From: Prolixibacteraceae bacterium
GTDB lineage: Bacteria > Bacteroidota > Bacteroidia > Bacteroidales > Prolixibacteraceae
Direction of reading: 5' to 3'
Assembly (NCBI GenBank): GCA_030602265.1
Contig: JAUWAB010000017.1
Span: 1-63,025, forward strand
DNA length: 63,025 bases
Positions 62,986 through 63,025 of the stretch are shown here, one piece after another. Position 1 is the stretch's first letter. The number at the start of each line of letters is the position of its first letter. Under the pieces are notes generated by a model. It saw only the letters and a list, made by a program, of their open reading frames with translations. It did not search any database and was not told the origin of the DNA. The position numbers were made by a program, and so were the translations under genes.

Positions 62986-63025
62986 ATGAAAAAAGAACCC
63001 GCTATAAGGGAACTGCTACACAGTC
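62986..63025 (+). CDS. Start of a probable Fur/Zur-family regulator, truncated
   Basis: Only 13 codons are visible (MKKEPAIRELLHS). The beginning fits the first helix of Fur-family proteins, but this alone would be weak. The call rests mainly on the two palindromic operators in its promoter, which are typical of self-regulated Fur, Zur or PerR genes. It continues beyond the window. Confidence 0.4.
   Translation, partial: MKKEPAIRELLHS

Overview
The window comes from a member of the Bacteroidota, most likely a Bacteroidales/Marinilabiliales-type anaerobe; genus cannot be fixed from sequence alone. The evidence is a complete moxR-DUF58-batABCDE aerotolerance cluster, two proteins ending in type IX secretion (T9SS) sorting domains, promoters of the Bacteroidota form TTG-N(about 20)-TAnnTTTG, a serC-serA-DUF1015 operon, and a tmRNA encoding the tag GENNYALAA.

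Layout. 1-2.5 kb: the 3' end of a Big2 (Ig-like) repeat protein and a small heat-shock protein. 2.8-11.3 kb: the bat operon. 11.6-18.1 kb: fabI, a secreted protein of unknown function, an SRAP/HMCES-type protein, a small unknown protein and a tandem pair of M14 peptidase paralogues, one with its zinc site lost. 18.2-19.6 kb, minus strand: a toxin-antitoxin-chaperone-like module with a SecB-like chaperone and a toxin-position gene broken by one in-frame stop. 20.0-20.4 kb: tmRNA, followed by an orphan 7TM/PAS histidine kinase. 22.5-30.3 kb, minus strand: a seven-gene operon-like cluster (PqqD-like protein, ATP-grasp ligase, T9SS cargo, fold-III PLP decarboxylase, urea transporter fused to an M23 peptidase, TPR/beta-barrel protein, TPR protein) next to an AraC regulator. 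I recognise no described pathway with this composition.

31.15-31.98 kb holds two RNA loci without good coding potential, each with its own TTG-N20-TATATTTG promoter and terminator. One is a structured RNA of about 555 nt with four GCAA-capped hairpins, one UUCG-capped hairpin and a GCGA-capped terminator. The other is a small RNA of about 89 nt with a possible pseudoknot. Together with the 22.5-30.3 kb cluster these are the best candidates for something undescribed.

32-41 kb is mostly housekeeping on the minus strand: argS, a Tat-type Gfo/Idh/MocA oxidoreductase with DoxX, serC-serA-DUF1015 and gcvT. 41-46 kb: an orphan Hpt protein and a 1567-residue T9SS surface protein with near-identical 336-bp repeats. 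46-55.6 kb: clpB, a DUF5686-type outer-membrane protein, a CPBP-like/epimerase/SDR operon and tsaD. 55.6-62.7 kb: tamB and an exbB-exbD-tonB-like energiser operon. The window ends in the first codons of a probable Fur/Zur-family regulator behind a pair of palindromic operators. Short tandem arrays of 7-9 bp units sit directly against gene ends in three places.
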